The notes under the pieces are model-generated. The model had not been told where the DNA came from. It did no database searches and saw only the letters and a list, made by a program, of their open reading frames with translations. Source: Paracoccaceae bacterium (GTDB taxonomy: Bacteria > Pseudomonadota > Alphaproteobacteria > Rhodobacterales > Rhodobacteraceae). From it: a stretch of 64,000 nt of DNA. Where the stretch lies: NCBI GenBank assembly GCA_016124615.1, contig WGNF01000006.1, positions 124,001 to 188,000 of the forward strand, written 5' to 3'. Both the position numbers and the translations under genes were made by a program. Below are positions 54,742 through 63,981 of the stretch, piece after piece; position 1 is the first letter of the stretch; every line of letters begins with the position of its first letter.

Positions 54742-56031
54742 TCAGTCGCGATCCACCGTCAGCTTCAGGAAATGCGTCGCACAAGAGATGCAGGGGTCGT
54801 AGTTGCGGATCGTCTGTTCGCAGCGCACCTTCAGCGCATGCTCGCCCAGATCCAGGCTTTCGCGCACCACCCGTTCCAGATCGACCTCGATCTGCGGCTG
54901 GTTCTGCGAGGTGGGCGGCACGATCTGGGCGTGGCTGATGCGGCCGTCGTCGTCCAGCGTGTAGGTGTGGTAGCAGATGCCGCGCGGCGCCTCGGTGCAG
55001 GCATGGCCGACGCCCGCGCGGGCCGGGCCCGTGACGAAGGACGGGACCGGGGGCACGTAGGCGCGGATCAGCCGGGCGGCCTCTTCGCAGGCGTATTGCA
55101 CCTCGACCATGCGGACGAGGATTGACTTGAACGGGTTGGTCACCACCGCGTCCAGCCCGGCGTCGCGGGCGGTCTGCCTGGCGCCCGGTGAGAGGCGGGC
55201 GAAGTTGTTGGCATAACGCGCCAGCGGGCCGACCAGATAGGTCGAGCCATCGCGCATCCGCCCCTGCAACGCGTTCGACCGCGCCACATGTTCCTCGACG
55301 AAATGGTCGTTGAACTCGGCGGGCGCGATATCCAGCCCCCGGCTTGACCCGATGCGGCCTTCGGCGATCGGGTAAACCTCGGGGTGGACCAGCGAAACGA
55401 AGTGGTAATCGCCGCTGTCGTCGGGGAAATCGAAGGCCGAGAATGCCAGCGTCAGGTCGCGCGCCGCCTGAACACCCCAGTCAAGTTCCGGCAGCAACGC
55501 CTGCAGCGCCGCGCGTTCGGGCGCGCGGTAGAAGCCGCCGACGCGGGTGTTGACCGGATGCACCGACCGCCCGCCGACCGCCTCCATCAGCGAATTGCCC
55601 AGTTTCTTCAGCCGCAACGCCTTCCTGACCACGTCGGGGTGGGTCTGGGCGATCTGGATCGCATCCTCCAGCCCGAGGAAGTCTGGCGCATGCAGCATCG
55701 CCGCGTGCAGCACATGGCTTTGAATCCACTCGCCGCAGTAAAGGATGCGCCGCAGCGCGTGGATCTCGGGCGTGACGGTCAGCCCCAGCGCCATCTCCAT
55801 CGCCTGCGACGCGCTCATGATATAGGCGATCGGGCAGATGCCGCAGATGCGGCTGGTGATGTCGGGCGCCTCGTGGGCATCGCGGCCGCGCAGGAACGCC
55901 TCGAAGAACCGCGGCGGTTCGAAGATGCGGAATTCGACCTTTTCGACCTCGCCGCCGGTGACCTTGACGTAAAGCGCGCCCTCGCCCTCGACGCGGGCCA
56001 GCGCGTCGACCTGGATCACACGTTCAGTCAT
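54742..56031 (-). CDS. [NiFe]-hydrogenase large subunit (group 3b-like)
   Basis: The 429-residue catalytic subunit binds the NiFe(CN)2CO centre through L1 RICGICP and L2 [10 protein letters not shown]. The C-terminal extension after the L2 histidine is FLKLTVDRD, nine residues to be cleaved by the adjacent peptidase. The short length and gene context are those of soluble bidirectional group 3b (HydA/HyhL) enzymes, which couple H2 to NADP(H), sometimes with sulfur reduction. It overlaps the small-subunit gene by 8 bp. Confidence 0.92.
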   Translation of the reverse strand: MTERVIQVDALARVEGEGALYVKVTGGEVEKVEFRIFEPPRFFEAFLRGRDAHEAPDITSRICGICPIAYIMSASQAMEMALGLTVTPEIHALRRILYCGEWIQSHVLHAAMLHAPDFLGLEDAIQIAQTHPDVVRKALRLKKLGNSLMEAVGGRSVHPVNTRVGGFYRAPERAALQALLPELDWGVQAARDLTLAFSAFDFPDDSGDYHFVSLVHPEVYPIAEGRIGSSRGLDIAPAEFNDHFVEEHVARSNALQGRMRDGSTYLVGPLARYANNFARLSPGARQTARDAGLDAVVTNPFKSILVRMVEVQYACEEAARLIRAYVPPVPSFVTGPARAGVGHACTEAPRGICYHTYTLDDDGRISHAQIVPPTSQNQPQIEVDLERVVRESLDLGEHALKVRCEQTIRNYDPCISCATHFLKLTVDRD

Positions 56032-56791
56032 GGCGCAGGCTCTCTGTCTTGAAATCGGGGGCCGCGGCGTTGAAGCTGCGGTAAAGGTCGCGAATTTGCC
56101 GGGGCTGCTGGCCAAGCCCGGCCAGATGCGCCGACAGCGAAGGGGCGTTCGGCGCCTCTTTCGGCCCGAAACAGCCGTAACAGCCGCGCCCGACCGAGGG
56201 GCAGAGGTTACCGCACCCGGCCTGCGTCACCGGGCCAAGGCAGGGGATGCCGTGCGCCACCGTCACGCAGACGGTGCCCTTGGCCTTGCATTCGGTGCAT
56301 TGCGAGGTGCGCGGCACATGCGGCTTGCGCCCCGCAAGGGTGGCCGCGATCAGTTCCAGCAGCTGGTGTTTCGACACCGGGCAGCCGCGCAATTCGAAAT
56401 CCACCTTCACATGGTCCGAGATCGCGGTGGAGGTGGCGAGGGTCGAGATATACTCGGGGTGGGCATAGACCATCCGCGTATAGTCCTCGACATCGGCGAA
56501 GTTGCGCAAGGACTGGATGCCGCCCGCCGTCGCGCAGGCGCCGATGGTGATGAGGGTCTTCGACTGGGCGCGGATTTCCCTGATGCGTTCGGCGTCATGC
56601 GCGGTGGTGATGGAGCCTTCCACCAGCGACAGATCGAACGGACCATCGACCGAGGCGGACGTTGCCTCAAGAAACTGCGCGATTTCCACCGCGCCGGCGA
56701 TTGCCAGCAGTTCATCCTCGCAGTCGAGCAGGGTCAACTGGCAGCCATCGCACGAGGCGAATTTCCATACGGCAAGCTTGGGCTTGGCCAT
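56024..56791 (-). CDS. [NiFe]-hydrogenase small subunit (group 3b-like)
   Basis: The 255-residue subunit carries the electron-relay Fe-S clusters. It has the proximal cluster opening [18 protein letters not shown], then [42 protein letters not shown], and the cysteine-rich [17 protein letters not shown] near the C-terminus. It transfers electrons from the NiFe subunit to the flavoprotein. No Tat signal, so cytoplasmic. Start 56791 is at MAKPKLAVW. Confidence 0.92.
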   Translation of the reverse strand: MAKPKLAVWKFASCDGCQLTLLDCEDELLAIAGAVEIAQFLEATSASVDGPFDLSLVEGSITTAHDAERIREIRAQSKTLITIGACATAGGIQSLRNFADVEDYTRMVYAHPEYISTLATSTAISDHVKVDFELRGCPVSKHQLLELIAATLAGRKPHVPRTSQCTECKAKGTVCVTVAHGIPCLGPVTQAGCGNLCPSVGRGCYGCFGPKEAPNAPSLSAHLAGLGQQPRQIRDLYRSFNAAAPDFKTESLRHD

Positions 56792-56793
56792 GT

Positions 56794-57630
56794 CTAAAGC
56801 TCCTTTACGGCGCTGCGGGCGGCGACGGCGTCGTGGCGGAACACCGGGCCATCCTTGCAGACGAAATCGCCGCCGAACTGGCAGTGGCCGCAAAAGCCGA
56901 TTGCGCATTTCATGCTGCGTTCCAGCGACACCCAGCACTGCGCCTGCGATACGCCAAGCGCCTCCAGCGTCTGCACCGAAAAGCGCATCATGATATCGGG
57001 GCCGCAGAGGAACGCCGCGACGCTGGCCGGGTCGACATCGGCCAGCGCGCGGCCCAGCACCGTGGTGACAACGCCGACGCGGCCGGTCCAGCCCGGTTTG
57101 GCGTGGTCCACCGTCACCTCGACTGTGGTATCCAGCCGGGATTTCCAGTCGCGCAGTTCTGCCCCGTAGAGCAGGTCATCGGGCGAGCGGGCGCCGTAGA
57201 CGATGGTCAGCCCGGCATAATCGGCGCGGTTGTTCAGCACATGGTAGATCGCCGGGCGCAGCGGGGCGAGGCCAAGCCCGCCCGCGACAAAGACCGCGTG
57301 GTGCCCCTTGGCTGCCTCGACCGGCCAGGCCGAGCCGAAGGGCCCGCGCAGGCCCAGCATGTCGCCTTCCTTCAGCGCCACGATGGCGGCGGAAACCGCG
57401 CCCACATCGCGCGTGGTATGGGTCAACCGTTCCGGGTGGCGGGCATCGCCCGAGATCGACACCGGAATCTCGCCCACCCCGAAAGCATAGAGCATGTTGA
57501 ACTGGCCGGGCCGGAATGCCGTCGGCGCGCCGTCGACGGGCGACAGTTCCACGGTGGCGACGCCCTCGATTTCGGGCAGCGCGCGCGTCACGCGGTAGCG
57601 GCGGGGCAGCATCGGGTCGGGCGCGTCCAT
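56794..57630 (-). CDS. NAD(P)H-linked FAD/[2Fe-2S] hydrogenase subunit (HydG-like)
   Basis: The 278-residue protein is the flavin module of group 3b hydrogenase: an FAD domain ([20 protein letters not shown]), a NAD(P)-binding domain ([20 protein letters not shown]) and a C-terminal cluster [20 protein letters not shown]. It passes electrons to NADP+ in the cytoplasm. Its start and that of the upstream cyclic-nucleotide gene are 3 bp apart. Confidence 0.9.
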   Translation of the reverse strand: MDAPDPMLPRRYRVTRALPEIEGVATVELSPVDGAPTAFRPGQFNMLYAFGVGEIPVSISGDARHPERLTHTTRDVGAVSAAIVALKEGDMLGLRGPFGSAWPVEAAKGHHAVFVAGGLGLAPLRPAIYHVLNNRADYAGLTIVYGARSPDDLLYGAELRDWKSRLDTTVEVTVDHAKPGWTGRVGVVTTVLGRALADVDPASVAAFLCGPDIMMRFSVQTLEALGVSQAQCWVSLERSMKCAIGFCGHCQFGGDFVCKDGPVFRHDAVAARSAVKEL

Positions 57631-57633
57631 GCC

Positions 57634-58101
57634 TCAGACCTTCGTGCCGTAAAGGTCGAGCACCTGCAGGCGCAGCGCCCGCAGCCGGGTGGCCAGATGC
57701 GGCACCCATTCCTGATACATCTTGTAGCCCAGCGACGGGTTCGCATCCGACTTGCCGCGCAGGCAGGCGCCATCAAGGCTGATCGCGCGCACCTCGGTCA
57801 GCGCCACGGCGTCGTTGGTGTGCCGGTAGGGCGGCACCAGCCAGGACCAGCCGAACAGATCGCCCGGATGCAAGGTCTCGACGATCAGCGGCTCGCTCAG
57901 CGGGGTGGCAATCTCCATCGCAACGTCGCCGTGTTGCAGGATGAAGAAGCGGTCGGCCGACGCGCCCTCGGCATAGATCCGTTCCCCCGCGCGGAAGTGT
58001 TCGTTCTTCGCGCAGCCCGCGAACAGCGCGATCGTCTCGGCGTCGAAGCTTTTGAACAGCGGGTGGGCGGCGAGGATTTCATCGAAATGGTGCAGCGGCA
58101 T
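57634..58101 (-). CDS. Cyclic-nucleotide-binding domain protein in the hydrogenase operon
   Basis: The 155-residue protein is a lone cNMP-binding domain: [47 protein letters not shown], and [20 protein letters not shown] at the phosphate-binding cassette region. There is no DNA-binding helix-turn-helix and no kinase. Such domains in Crp relatives sense cAMP or act as redox-free ligands. In this operon it sits between the flavin and [4Fe-4S] subunits. A regulatory or assembly role is inferred. Confidence 0.82.
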   Translation of the reverse strand: MPLHHFDEILAAHPLFKSFDAETIALFAGCAKNEHFRAGERIYAEGASADRFFILQHGDVAMEIATPLSEPLIVETLHPGDLFGWSWLVPPYRHTNDAVALTEVRAISLDGACLRGKSDANPSLGYKMYQEWVPHLATRLRALRLQVLDLYGTKV

Positions 58102-58104
58102 GGG

Positions 58105-59211
58105 TCAGCCCTCCTGCGGGGCGGCGAAAATGGCGGCCTCGGCGGTAATGTCGATGCCCACCGGGCACCAGGCGATGCAGCGCCCGCAGCCGGTGCAGCC
58201 GGAAGAGCCGAACTGCTCGTGCCAGGCGGACAGCTTGTGGGTCATCCACTGGCGATAGCGGGATTTGGCGGACCGGCGAACCGAGCCGCCGTGAACATAG
58301 GTGAAATCGACGCTGAAGCAGCTATCCCAACTGCGCCAGCGTTCGGCGTGGTCGCCCGCAAGGTCGGTGACATCCTCGACATCCGAGCAAAAGCAGGTCG
58401 GGCAGGCCAGCGTGCAGTTGGCGCAGCCAAGGCAGCGGTTGGCAACATCGTCCCATTGCGGATGGTCCGGGTTGTCCTTCAGGATCGGTGCGATGCCCTT
58501 TGGCATGGCGCGGGTCTGCTGCGCGGCGGCGGTGTCGGTCGCGGCATGGGCGGCGGCGATCTGCGCGGCGGTCGCGGCGGTCAGGCCCAGCGTTGCGGCA
58601 ATCGCAGCACCCCGGTCGCTGCCGATTTCCAGCAGCAGCCCGTCGCCGGTTGCCAGTTCCGTCAGAGCAAGGTCGAAGCCAGCCTTGGCCCGCGGCCCGG
58701 TGTCCATCGAGGCGCAAAAGCAGGTGGCGGCCGAGCGCGCGCATTGCACGGCAACGATCAGCGTTCCGGCCCGGCGCGCGCCATAGGCGGTATCGGCAAA
58801 GGTGCCGTTGTCAAAGACGCGATCCTGAATTTCCATCGCCGCGATCTCGCAGGCGCGCACGCCGAAAAACGCGGTTTTCGGCCAGTCGGCCTCGTGCGGG
58901 GTCACCTCGAAACCGTCGGCGCCGCGATCCGCGCTGAACAGCTTTTGCCGCGCCGGGAACAGCCATTTCTTCCAGCTTTGCGGGCCCACGACATAGTCGA
59001 ACCAGCGCGCCGGATCGCCCGCGACCAGCCGGTAGGTCGCCGGTTCCTGCGTGTCGGTCAGCCCCTTCGGCAGCTCGGCGGCCGTCAGCGGGTCGTAGGT
59101 GATGGCGCCGTGGGCGGCCTGCGGGCCGATCACCCGGTAGCCATCGGCCAAGAGCGCGGCGACAAGCACCGTCGGGTCGGCAAGATGCAGGGGGGCAATC
59201 GTCTGGGTCAT
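58105..59211 (-). CDS. [4Fe-4S] hydrogenase subunit (HydB-like)
   Basis: The 368-residue protein resembles the beta subunit of sulfhydrogenase-type enzymes. It has an N-terminal domain ([39 protein letters not shown]) and two C-terminal ferredoxin motifs: [16 protein letters not shown] and [16 protein letters not shown]. It presumably moves electrons or reduces sulfur species with the flavin subunit. It heads the operon, with a TTG-N8-CAA site at 59248-59261 upstream. Confidence 0.9.
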   Translation of the reverse strand: MTQTIAPLHLADPTVLVAALLADGYRVIGPQAAHGAITYDPLTAAELPKGLTDTQEPATYRLVAGDPARWFDYVVGPQSWKKWLFPARQKLFSADRGADGFEVTPHEADWPKTAFFGVRACEIAAMEIQDRVFDNGTFADTAYGARRAGTLIVAVQCARSAATCFCASMDTGPRAKAGFDLALTELATGDGLLLEIGSDRGAAIAATLGLTAATAAQIAAAHAATDTAAAQQTRAMPKGIAPILKDNPDHPQWDDVANRCLGCANCTLACPTCFCSDVEDVTDLAGDHAERWRSWDSCFSVDFTYVHGGSVRRSAKSRYRQWMTHKLSAWHEQFGSSGCTGCGRCIAWCPVGIDITAEAAIFAAPQEG

Positions 59212-59247
59212 GGTTCCCCCAATAGCAAGACGACTCGTTGCCACGCC

Positions 59248-59261
59248 TTGATCTGGCGCAA
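59248..59261. promoter_or_regulatory. Imperfect FNR-like site upstream of the hydrogenase operon
   Basis: TTG-ATCTGGCG-CAA matches the minimal FNR core TTG-N8-CAA; the left half TTGAT is perfect and the right half CGCAA diverges from ATCAA. It lies 37 bp upstream of the first gene's ATG. Confidence 0.45.
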
Positions 59262-59306
59262 GGCTCGCAGCCCGATGCGACGATGTCACGACGAATCGTG
59301 GCGCGA

Positions 59307-59540
59307 TCACCCGGCCGTGCGCAGCGCCCGGATGCGGGCCGACCAATCTGCGCCGATCCCGCGCAGCGCCAGCACCGTCAGCGCATCCTCGGCGTCAAGG
59401 CGCGAACAGATGCGGTAAACCTCCAGCACCTCGGCCGTCATCTCGCCCTGCTGGTAAAGCGCCATCGCAGCCGCATAGCGCGCCCGCCCGGCCCAGTCGC
59501 CGGTCGCGGTGGAGGCGACGATGGCCCAGAGATCGCCCAC
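59307..59540 (-). CDS. Unknown 77-residue protein in the GcvT/flavoprotein operon
   Basis: The protein begins with GTG immediately after the GcvT-family gene's TAG stop. Sequence: MGDLWAIVASTATGDWAGRA, then AMALYQQGEMTAEVLEVYRI, and ends ADWSARIRALRTAG. Predicted all-helical, with no motif I recognise. It is the last gene of the operon that starts at 63905. Confidence 0.65.
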   Translation of the reverse strand: MGDLWAIVASTATGDWAGRARYAAAMALYQQGEMTAEVLEVYRICSRLDAEDALTVLALRGIGADWSARIRALRTAG

Positions 59541-60755
59541 CTAGAACCGCCCCGGCGGGGTCGCGCTGCGGCGGGGCAGGGTCAGAAAGGGGCGCGGCAC
59601 GATGCGGGCGGGTTTCATCAGCTTGGCATAGCGCAGCTCGCGCAGCGCGTAGATTTCCACCCAGAGGTCGTCGGTCAACCGACTGCCATAGGGCCGGTCT
59701 AGGCTGGCGATGGCGATGTTGCGCTTCAGCGTCGGCGACCAGATCGCGGCGCTGACCACGCCCGCCTCGCGCTTGCCGCGGTGGTAAACGATGGCGCCCT
59801 CGGCCGGGGTATTGTCGGCGATGTCGAGGCCGACGAGGATGTGTTTCAGCGTCCCCTTCGCCCGCGCCGCCGCAATCGCCCGCCGCCCGGTAAAGGCGGA
59901 TTTCGTCAGGTCCACCATCCAGTCGAGCCCGATTTCGTCGGGCATCCGCACCCGGTCGGTGCGGATCGCCTGATCCGCCGGGGTGAAATCGGCGCCCGCG
60001 ACGATGAACCCCGCCTCGATCCGGGCGCGGTTCAGGGCGTTGTAGCCGATTGCCTTCAGCCGCAGCGGCTGGCCTGCCGACCACAACCGGTCCCACAGCG
60101 TCAGCGCCGCATCGGCCGCCACGAACAGCTCATAGCCCAGATCGCCGGTAAACCCGGTGCGCGAGATCGTGACTCGGCCGCCCTCATGTGGAAAATCGCG
60201 CAACTGGAAGGGTTTGAGAGTCTCAGCTCCGGTAAACCCTGCCGCCGCCAGCACTGCAAAGCTGCACGGCCCCTGCAGGGCAAGGCCCGCCACCTCGTCG
60301 GTTTCATCCGTCACCGTGCAGTCGAAGCCCTCGGCAGTGTCGAGGAGCCAGGGCAGGTGCCGCCCCTGACAGCACAGCCGGAAGTCGTCGGGTGCAAGGC
60401 GGAACAGCGTGCCGTCATCCAGCACATGCCCCTCGTCGTCGCACCAGGCGGTGTAATGCACCCGGCCGGGCGCCAGCTTGCGCACGTCGCGCAGCGTCAG
60501 GCGGTTCAGCATCGCCTCGGAACCCGGCCCCCGCACACGATATTTCGCCATCGGCGAGATGTCGAACAGCGCCGCGGTGGAGCGGATCGCGAAATACTCC
60601 AGTTCCTCGTCATAGACCGAGTGCAGCGACTTCATCCCGGCCCAGCCGTACCAGTCGTTGGTCTCGGCCAACGCGGCCAGGCGCGGATGGAACGGCGTTT
60701 CCATCAACGGGGTGCGGAAATGGCCTTGGGCGGGTTGGGGGCGGGCGGCGATCAT
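59541..60755 (-). CDS. GcvT-family aminomethyltransferase-like protein
   Basis: The 404-residue protein resembles glycine-cleavage T-protein and DmdA-type folate-dependent methyltransferases: NDWYGWAGMKSLHSVYDEEL, ALFDISPMAKYRVRGPGSEA, DDEGHVLDDGTLFRLAPDDF (conserved Asp), TGFTGDLGYELFVAADAAL. Tetrahydrofolate binding is expected. No GcvH/GcvP partner is nearby, so it is unlikely to be the glycine-cleavage T-protein. Its start overlaps the end of the flavoprotein gene. Confidence 0.85.
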   Translation of the reverse strand: MIAARPQPAQGHFRTPLMETPFHPRLAALAETNDWYGWAGMKSLHSVYDEELEYFAIRSTAALFDISPMAKYRVRGPGSEAMLNRLTLRDVRKLAPGRVHYTAWCDDEGHVLDDGTLFRLAPDDFRLCCQGRHLPWLLDTAEGFDCTVTDETDEVAGLALQGPCSFAVLAAAGFTGAETLKPFQLRDFPHEGGRVTISRTGFTGDLGYELFVAADAALTLWDRLWSAGQPLRLKAIGYNALNRARIEAGFIVAGADFTPADQAIRTDRVRMPDEIGLDWMVDLTKSAFTGRRAIAAARAKGTLKHILVGLDIADNTPAEGAIVYHRGKREAGVVSAAIWSPTLKRNIAIASLDRPYGSRLTDDLWVEIYALRELRYAKLMKPARIVPRPFLTLPRRSATPPGRF

Positions 60756-62299
60756 CGTGCAACCTCAAGGACATGGCGGGCGGCGTTCAGACCGGGCAGG
60801 CCGGAAATGCCGCCGCCGGGGTGACTGCCCGCGCTGGCCAGGAACAACCCGTCGAGCGGTGTGGCATAACCGGCGGCGGCATGGACGGGGCGGTTGAACA
60901 ACAGCTGATCCGGCGTCATCTCGCCGTGGTGCCAGTGCCCGCCGGGCAGGCCGCACCGCGCCTCGATCTCGGTCGGGGGCAAGAGGTCGGCGGCGATGAC
61001 GCCCGCGCGCAGGCCGGGGGCGTGACGGTCGAGGATGTCCAGCACGGTATCCAGCAGGCGCGGGGCGCCGCCGGCCCAGCCTTCCTTCAGATCGTAGGGC
61101 GCGAACTGGATCAGCGCCGACAGCGTGCAGCCCTTGGCCGCCATTTCCGGCTGGCCCAGCGAGGGTAGCACGACCTCAATCGCGGGGTCGGGCGAAAACG
61201 CCCCGTATTTCGCGGGGTTGAAGGCGGATTCGACATGATCGGTGGAACGCGCGATGACGATCCGGCCAGCCAGATCAGCCTCGGCCAGCCCACCAAACGC
61301 CGGGATATGGTTCAGCGCAAGGTTCAGCTTGGCCACGTTGCCCTTGCTGCGATGGCGCCGGAAGGCGCGCGTGAGACCGGTGTCGATCTCTGCCGGATCG
61401 ACCAGCCGCAGAAAGGTCGTGCCCGGATGGATCGCCGAGACGATCACCGGCGCGCTGACCACTTCGCCGCCCGCCAGTGTCACCGCCGTCGCGCGGCCCT
61501 GCACCGCCTCGATCCGCGCCACACGGGTGCCGGGGCGCAATTCCACCCCGGCCCGTTCGGCGGCGGAAACGAAGGCGGCGGCCAGCGTGCCCATGCCGCC
61601 GCGCGGCACGATTTGGCCCCCGGCGACGCCGCCCGCCGACCCGGTCAGCCGGTAATGCAACCCCAACAGCGAGCCCGGCGAGCGTGGCCCGAGATGCGCG
61701 CCCAGCGTGGCATCGAAGGACAGGAGCCCCTTCAGCCGGTCGTCGGTCAGGTACTCGTCGGCGACGTCGGCGACGTTGGTCAGGATCATCCGCATCAGGT
61801 CGCGCGCCTCGGCCCGGCCCTTGCGCAGCACGGCCAGCCCGGTCAGCCCAAGATGCCACGCATCACCCAGCCCGAAGTCGCCCGGCATCGGCGGCCGGTG
61901 GCCCAGCATCCGGCCAAGGATCGCGGCCTGCCCCATCAGCTTGGCCCGGAGGCTGGCAAAGGCCAGCGCCTCTTCGGCACCGACCCCCTCAAGCCGGGCG
62001 CCGTAGCCGCCGCGCAGGATCACCGGATCGCCATCGCCCAGCACAACCGTCGGCGCCGGGGGGGCGGCAAGGCAGGTCATCTCAAGCCCGGTCGCCGCCA
62101 CCACTTCGGGCGCCAGCCGGTTCACCAGATGGCTCAGCGCGCTGCTGCGATAGCCGGGCGCAACCTCGACCGTTGCCATCGTGCCGCCCAAAGCGCCAGC
62201 CTCGAACAGCATCACCCGGCGGCCGGCCTTGGCCAGCACGGTGGCGGCGGTCAGGCCGTTGTGGCCGCCGCCGATGACGATTGCGTCACAGGACGTCAT
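60752..62299 (-). CDS. PYROXD2/phytoene-desaturase-like flavoprotein, second of two
   Basis: The 515-residue protein has the N-terminal FAD-binding IVIGGGHNGLTAATVLAKAG followed by RRVMLFEAGALGGT, and a C-terminal FAD-binding segment with HPGGGISGLPGLNAARHVL. Middle regions RGGMGTLAAAFVSAAERAGV and GRATAVTLAGGEVVSAPVIV resemble the upstream flavoprotein. Members oxidise or desaturate hydrophobic substrates; substrate unknown. It overlaps the upstream flavoprotein by 14 bp. Confidence 0.85.
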   Translation of the reverse strand: MTSCDAIVIGGGHNGLTAATVLAKAGRRVMLFEAGALGGTMATVEVAPGYRSSALSHLVNRLAPEVVAATGLEMTCLAAPPAPTVVLGDGDPVILRGGYGARLEGVGAEEALAFASLRAKLMGQAAILGRMLGHRPPMPGDFGLGDAWHLGLTGLAVLRKGRAEARDLMRMILTNVADVADEYLTDDRLKGLLSFDATLGAHLGPRSPGSLLGLHYRLTGSAGGVAGGQIVPRGGMGTLAAAFVSAAERAGVELRPGTRVARIEAVQGRATAVTLAGGEVVSAPVIVSAIHPGTTFLRLVDPAEIDTGLTRAFRRHRSKGNVAKLNLALNHIPAFGGLAEADLAGRIVIARSTDHVESAFNPAKYGAFSPDPAIEVVLPSLGQPEMAAKGCTLSALIQFAPYDLKEGWAGGAPRLLDTVLDILDRHAPGLRAGVIAADLLPPTEIEARCGLPGGHWHHGEMTPDQLLFNRPVHAAAGYATPLDGLFLASAGSHPGGGISGLPGLNAARHVLEVAR

Positions 62300-63905
62300 G
62301 GGCGGGCCTCATCTCTTTCGGGTGCATCCGCAGGTCGCGCAGAATCTCGGCCGCCGCATTCCGCCCCGGCGCCCCCATCACGCCGCCACCGGGGTGGGTG
62401 GACGAGCCGCAGATGTAAAGCCCGGGGATCGGGCTGCGGTATTGCGCGTAGCCCGGCACCGGGCGGTTGAACAGCAACTGGTCGAAGGTCAGCTCGCCCT
62501 GGAAGATGTTGCCCTCGGTCAGCCCCACCTCGGCCTCCAGCTCGCGCGGGGTGCGCACCTCCATGCCGATGATGCGGTCGCGGAAGCCGGGGGAATAGTC
62601 GGCGATCTGGCTGACCACGGTTTCAGCAAAGGCGGCGCGGTCGGCATCCGTCCAGTCGCGCCCTTCCAGCTTCGGCGGGCAGTATTGCACGAAGCAGCTC
62701 ATGAAATGCTGGCCCGGCGGCGCCATCGTCGGGTCCAGCTGCGTCGGGATCATCATGTCCACGAACGGGTCGGCCGACCAGCGCCCGGCCTTCCAGTCGT
62801 CATAGCCGCGTTCCATCCGCTCCACCGAATCGGTAAAGTGCATGTCGCCCATCGCGCAGCGCGAGCCTTCGGGCAGGGCGGGGAAGTCGGGCAGCCCGTC
62901 CAGCGCGATGTTCAGCTTGCCCGAGGAGCCACGCATCTTGAAGTGCTTCACCCGGTGCAGGAACGGGTCAGGCAGGTCGGCGGGATCGACCAGCTTCAGG
63001 AAGGTGCGTTTCACGTCGGCGTTCGACACCACGCGGGGGGCGAGGATTTCCTCGCCCGTCTCCAGCACCACGCCGCGGGTGCGGCCGCCCTTGGTCAGCA
63101 CCTTCGCCACGCCCGCATCGGTGCGGATCGTGCCGCCCGCCGCCGTGAACGACGCGGCCAGCGCCTGCGTGACCGCGCCCATGCCGCCGCGCGCATAGCC
63201 CCAGGCGCCGACCGAGCCATCGACCTCGCCCATGTAGTGATGCAAGAGCACATAGGCCGTGCCGGGTGACATCGGCCCCAAGGCGGTGCCGATGATCCCC
63301 GACAGTGCAAGGTAGGCCTTGATCACGTCGGTCTCGAAATATTCCTCAAGGAAATCGGCGATCGACATGGTCCAGAACCGCACCGTCGCCGCCATCTCCT
63401 CGGCCGAGAAATTACCAAAGCGGCGGGCGATCCACAGCAGTTCGGCAATGTCGCGCGGCTTGAAGCTGACCGGGTCGGGCGCGGTGCGCATCAGCAGGGG
63501 CTGGATGAACCGGCACTGCCGCGTCACGTCGCGGGCATAGCTTTCGTAGGCTTCCGCGTCGCGGGCCGAAAAGCGCGCAAACTCGCGCCGGTGCGAGTCG
63601 TGATCGCGGTAGCTGGCCAGATAGTCGCCGTCGCGGGTGAAGACCGCGCCGCCCTCGTAGGAAATGATCTGCAACCCGTGCTTGGGCAGTTCCAGATCGC
63701 GCATGATCTCGGGCCGGAACAGCGAGCAGACATAGGAGCAGTTGGAGAACGTCACCCCGGTGCCGGTATCGCGGCTGGTCGCGGCGCCGCCGACCCAGGG
63801 ATTCTTTTCCACCACCAGCACGTTCAGCCCGGCGCGTTGCAGATAACCCGCGGTGACCAGCCCGTTGTGGCCGCCGCCGATCAGGATGACGTCGTGTTGC
63901 TTCAT
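62286..63905 (-). CDS. PYROXD2/phytoene-desaturase-like flavoprotein, first of two
   Basis: The 539-residue protein starts MKQHDVILIGGGHNGLVTAG with a FAD-binding loop. It has VEKNPWVGGAATSRDTG, MGEVDGSVGAWGYARGGMGA, and a C-terminal HPGGGVMGAPGRNAAAEIL. The C-terminal motif and full length match the second flavoprotein, so the two are tandem paralogues that may form a heteromer. It is the first gene of the operon; upstream at 63968-63981 is a TetR-type palindrome. Confidence 0.86.
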   Translation of the reverse strand: MKQHDVILIGGGHNGLVTAGYLQRAGLNVLVVEKNPWVGGAATSRDTGTGVTFSNCSYVCSLFRPEIMRDLELPKHGLQIISYEGGAVFTRDGDYLASYRDHDSHRREFARFSARDAEAYESYARDVTRQCRFIQPLLMRTAPDPVSFKPRDIAELLWIARRFGNFSAEEMAATVRFWTMSIADFLEEYFETDVIKAYLALSGIIGTALGPMSPGTAYVLLHHYMGEVDGSVGAWGYARGGMGAVTQALAASFTAAGGTIRTDAGVAKVLTKGGRTRGVVLETGEEILAPRVVSNADVKRTFLKLVDPADLPDPFLHRVKHFKMRGSSGKLNIALDGLPDFPALPEGSRCAMGDMHFTDSVERMERGYDDWKAGRWSADPFVDMMIPTQLDPTMAPPGQHFMSCFVQYCPPKLEGRDWTDADRAAFAETVVSQIADYSPGFRDRIIGMEVRTPRELEAEVGLTEGNIFQGELTFDQLLFNRPVPGYAQYRSPIPGLYICGSSTHPGGGVMGAPGRNAAAEILRDLRMHPKEMRPAHDVL

Positions 63906-63967
63906 TGCGCTTTCCCGTTCATCTGCCCAGAAAATGGCATTACAGGCAGCGGGTTGTCCACATATTT

Positions 63968-63981
63968 TGAATGACCATTCA
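63968..63981. promoter_or_regulatory. TetR-type operator upstream of the flavoprotein operon
   Basis: TGAATG-AC-CATTCA is a perfect palindrome with a 2-bp spacer, 63 bp upstream of the first gene's ATG. The TetR/AcrR regulator that may bind it, if present, would be beyond the window's right edge. Confidence 0.5.

Noticed and set aside
56662..59418. 918-residue plus-strand open frame across the hydrogenase operon
   Set aside because: It is antisense to the well-supported hydrogenase genes; long open antisense frames are expected in DNA this GC-rich.
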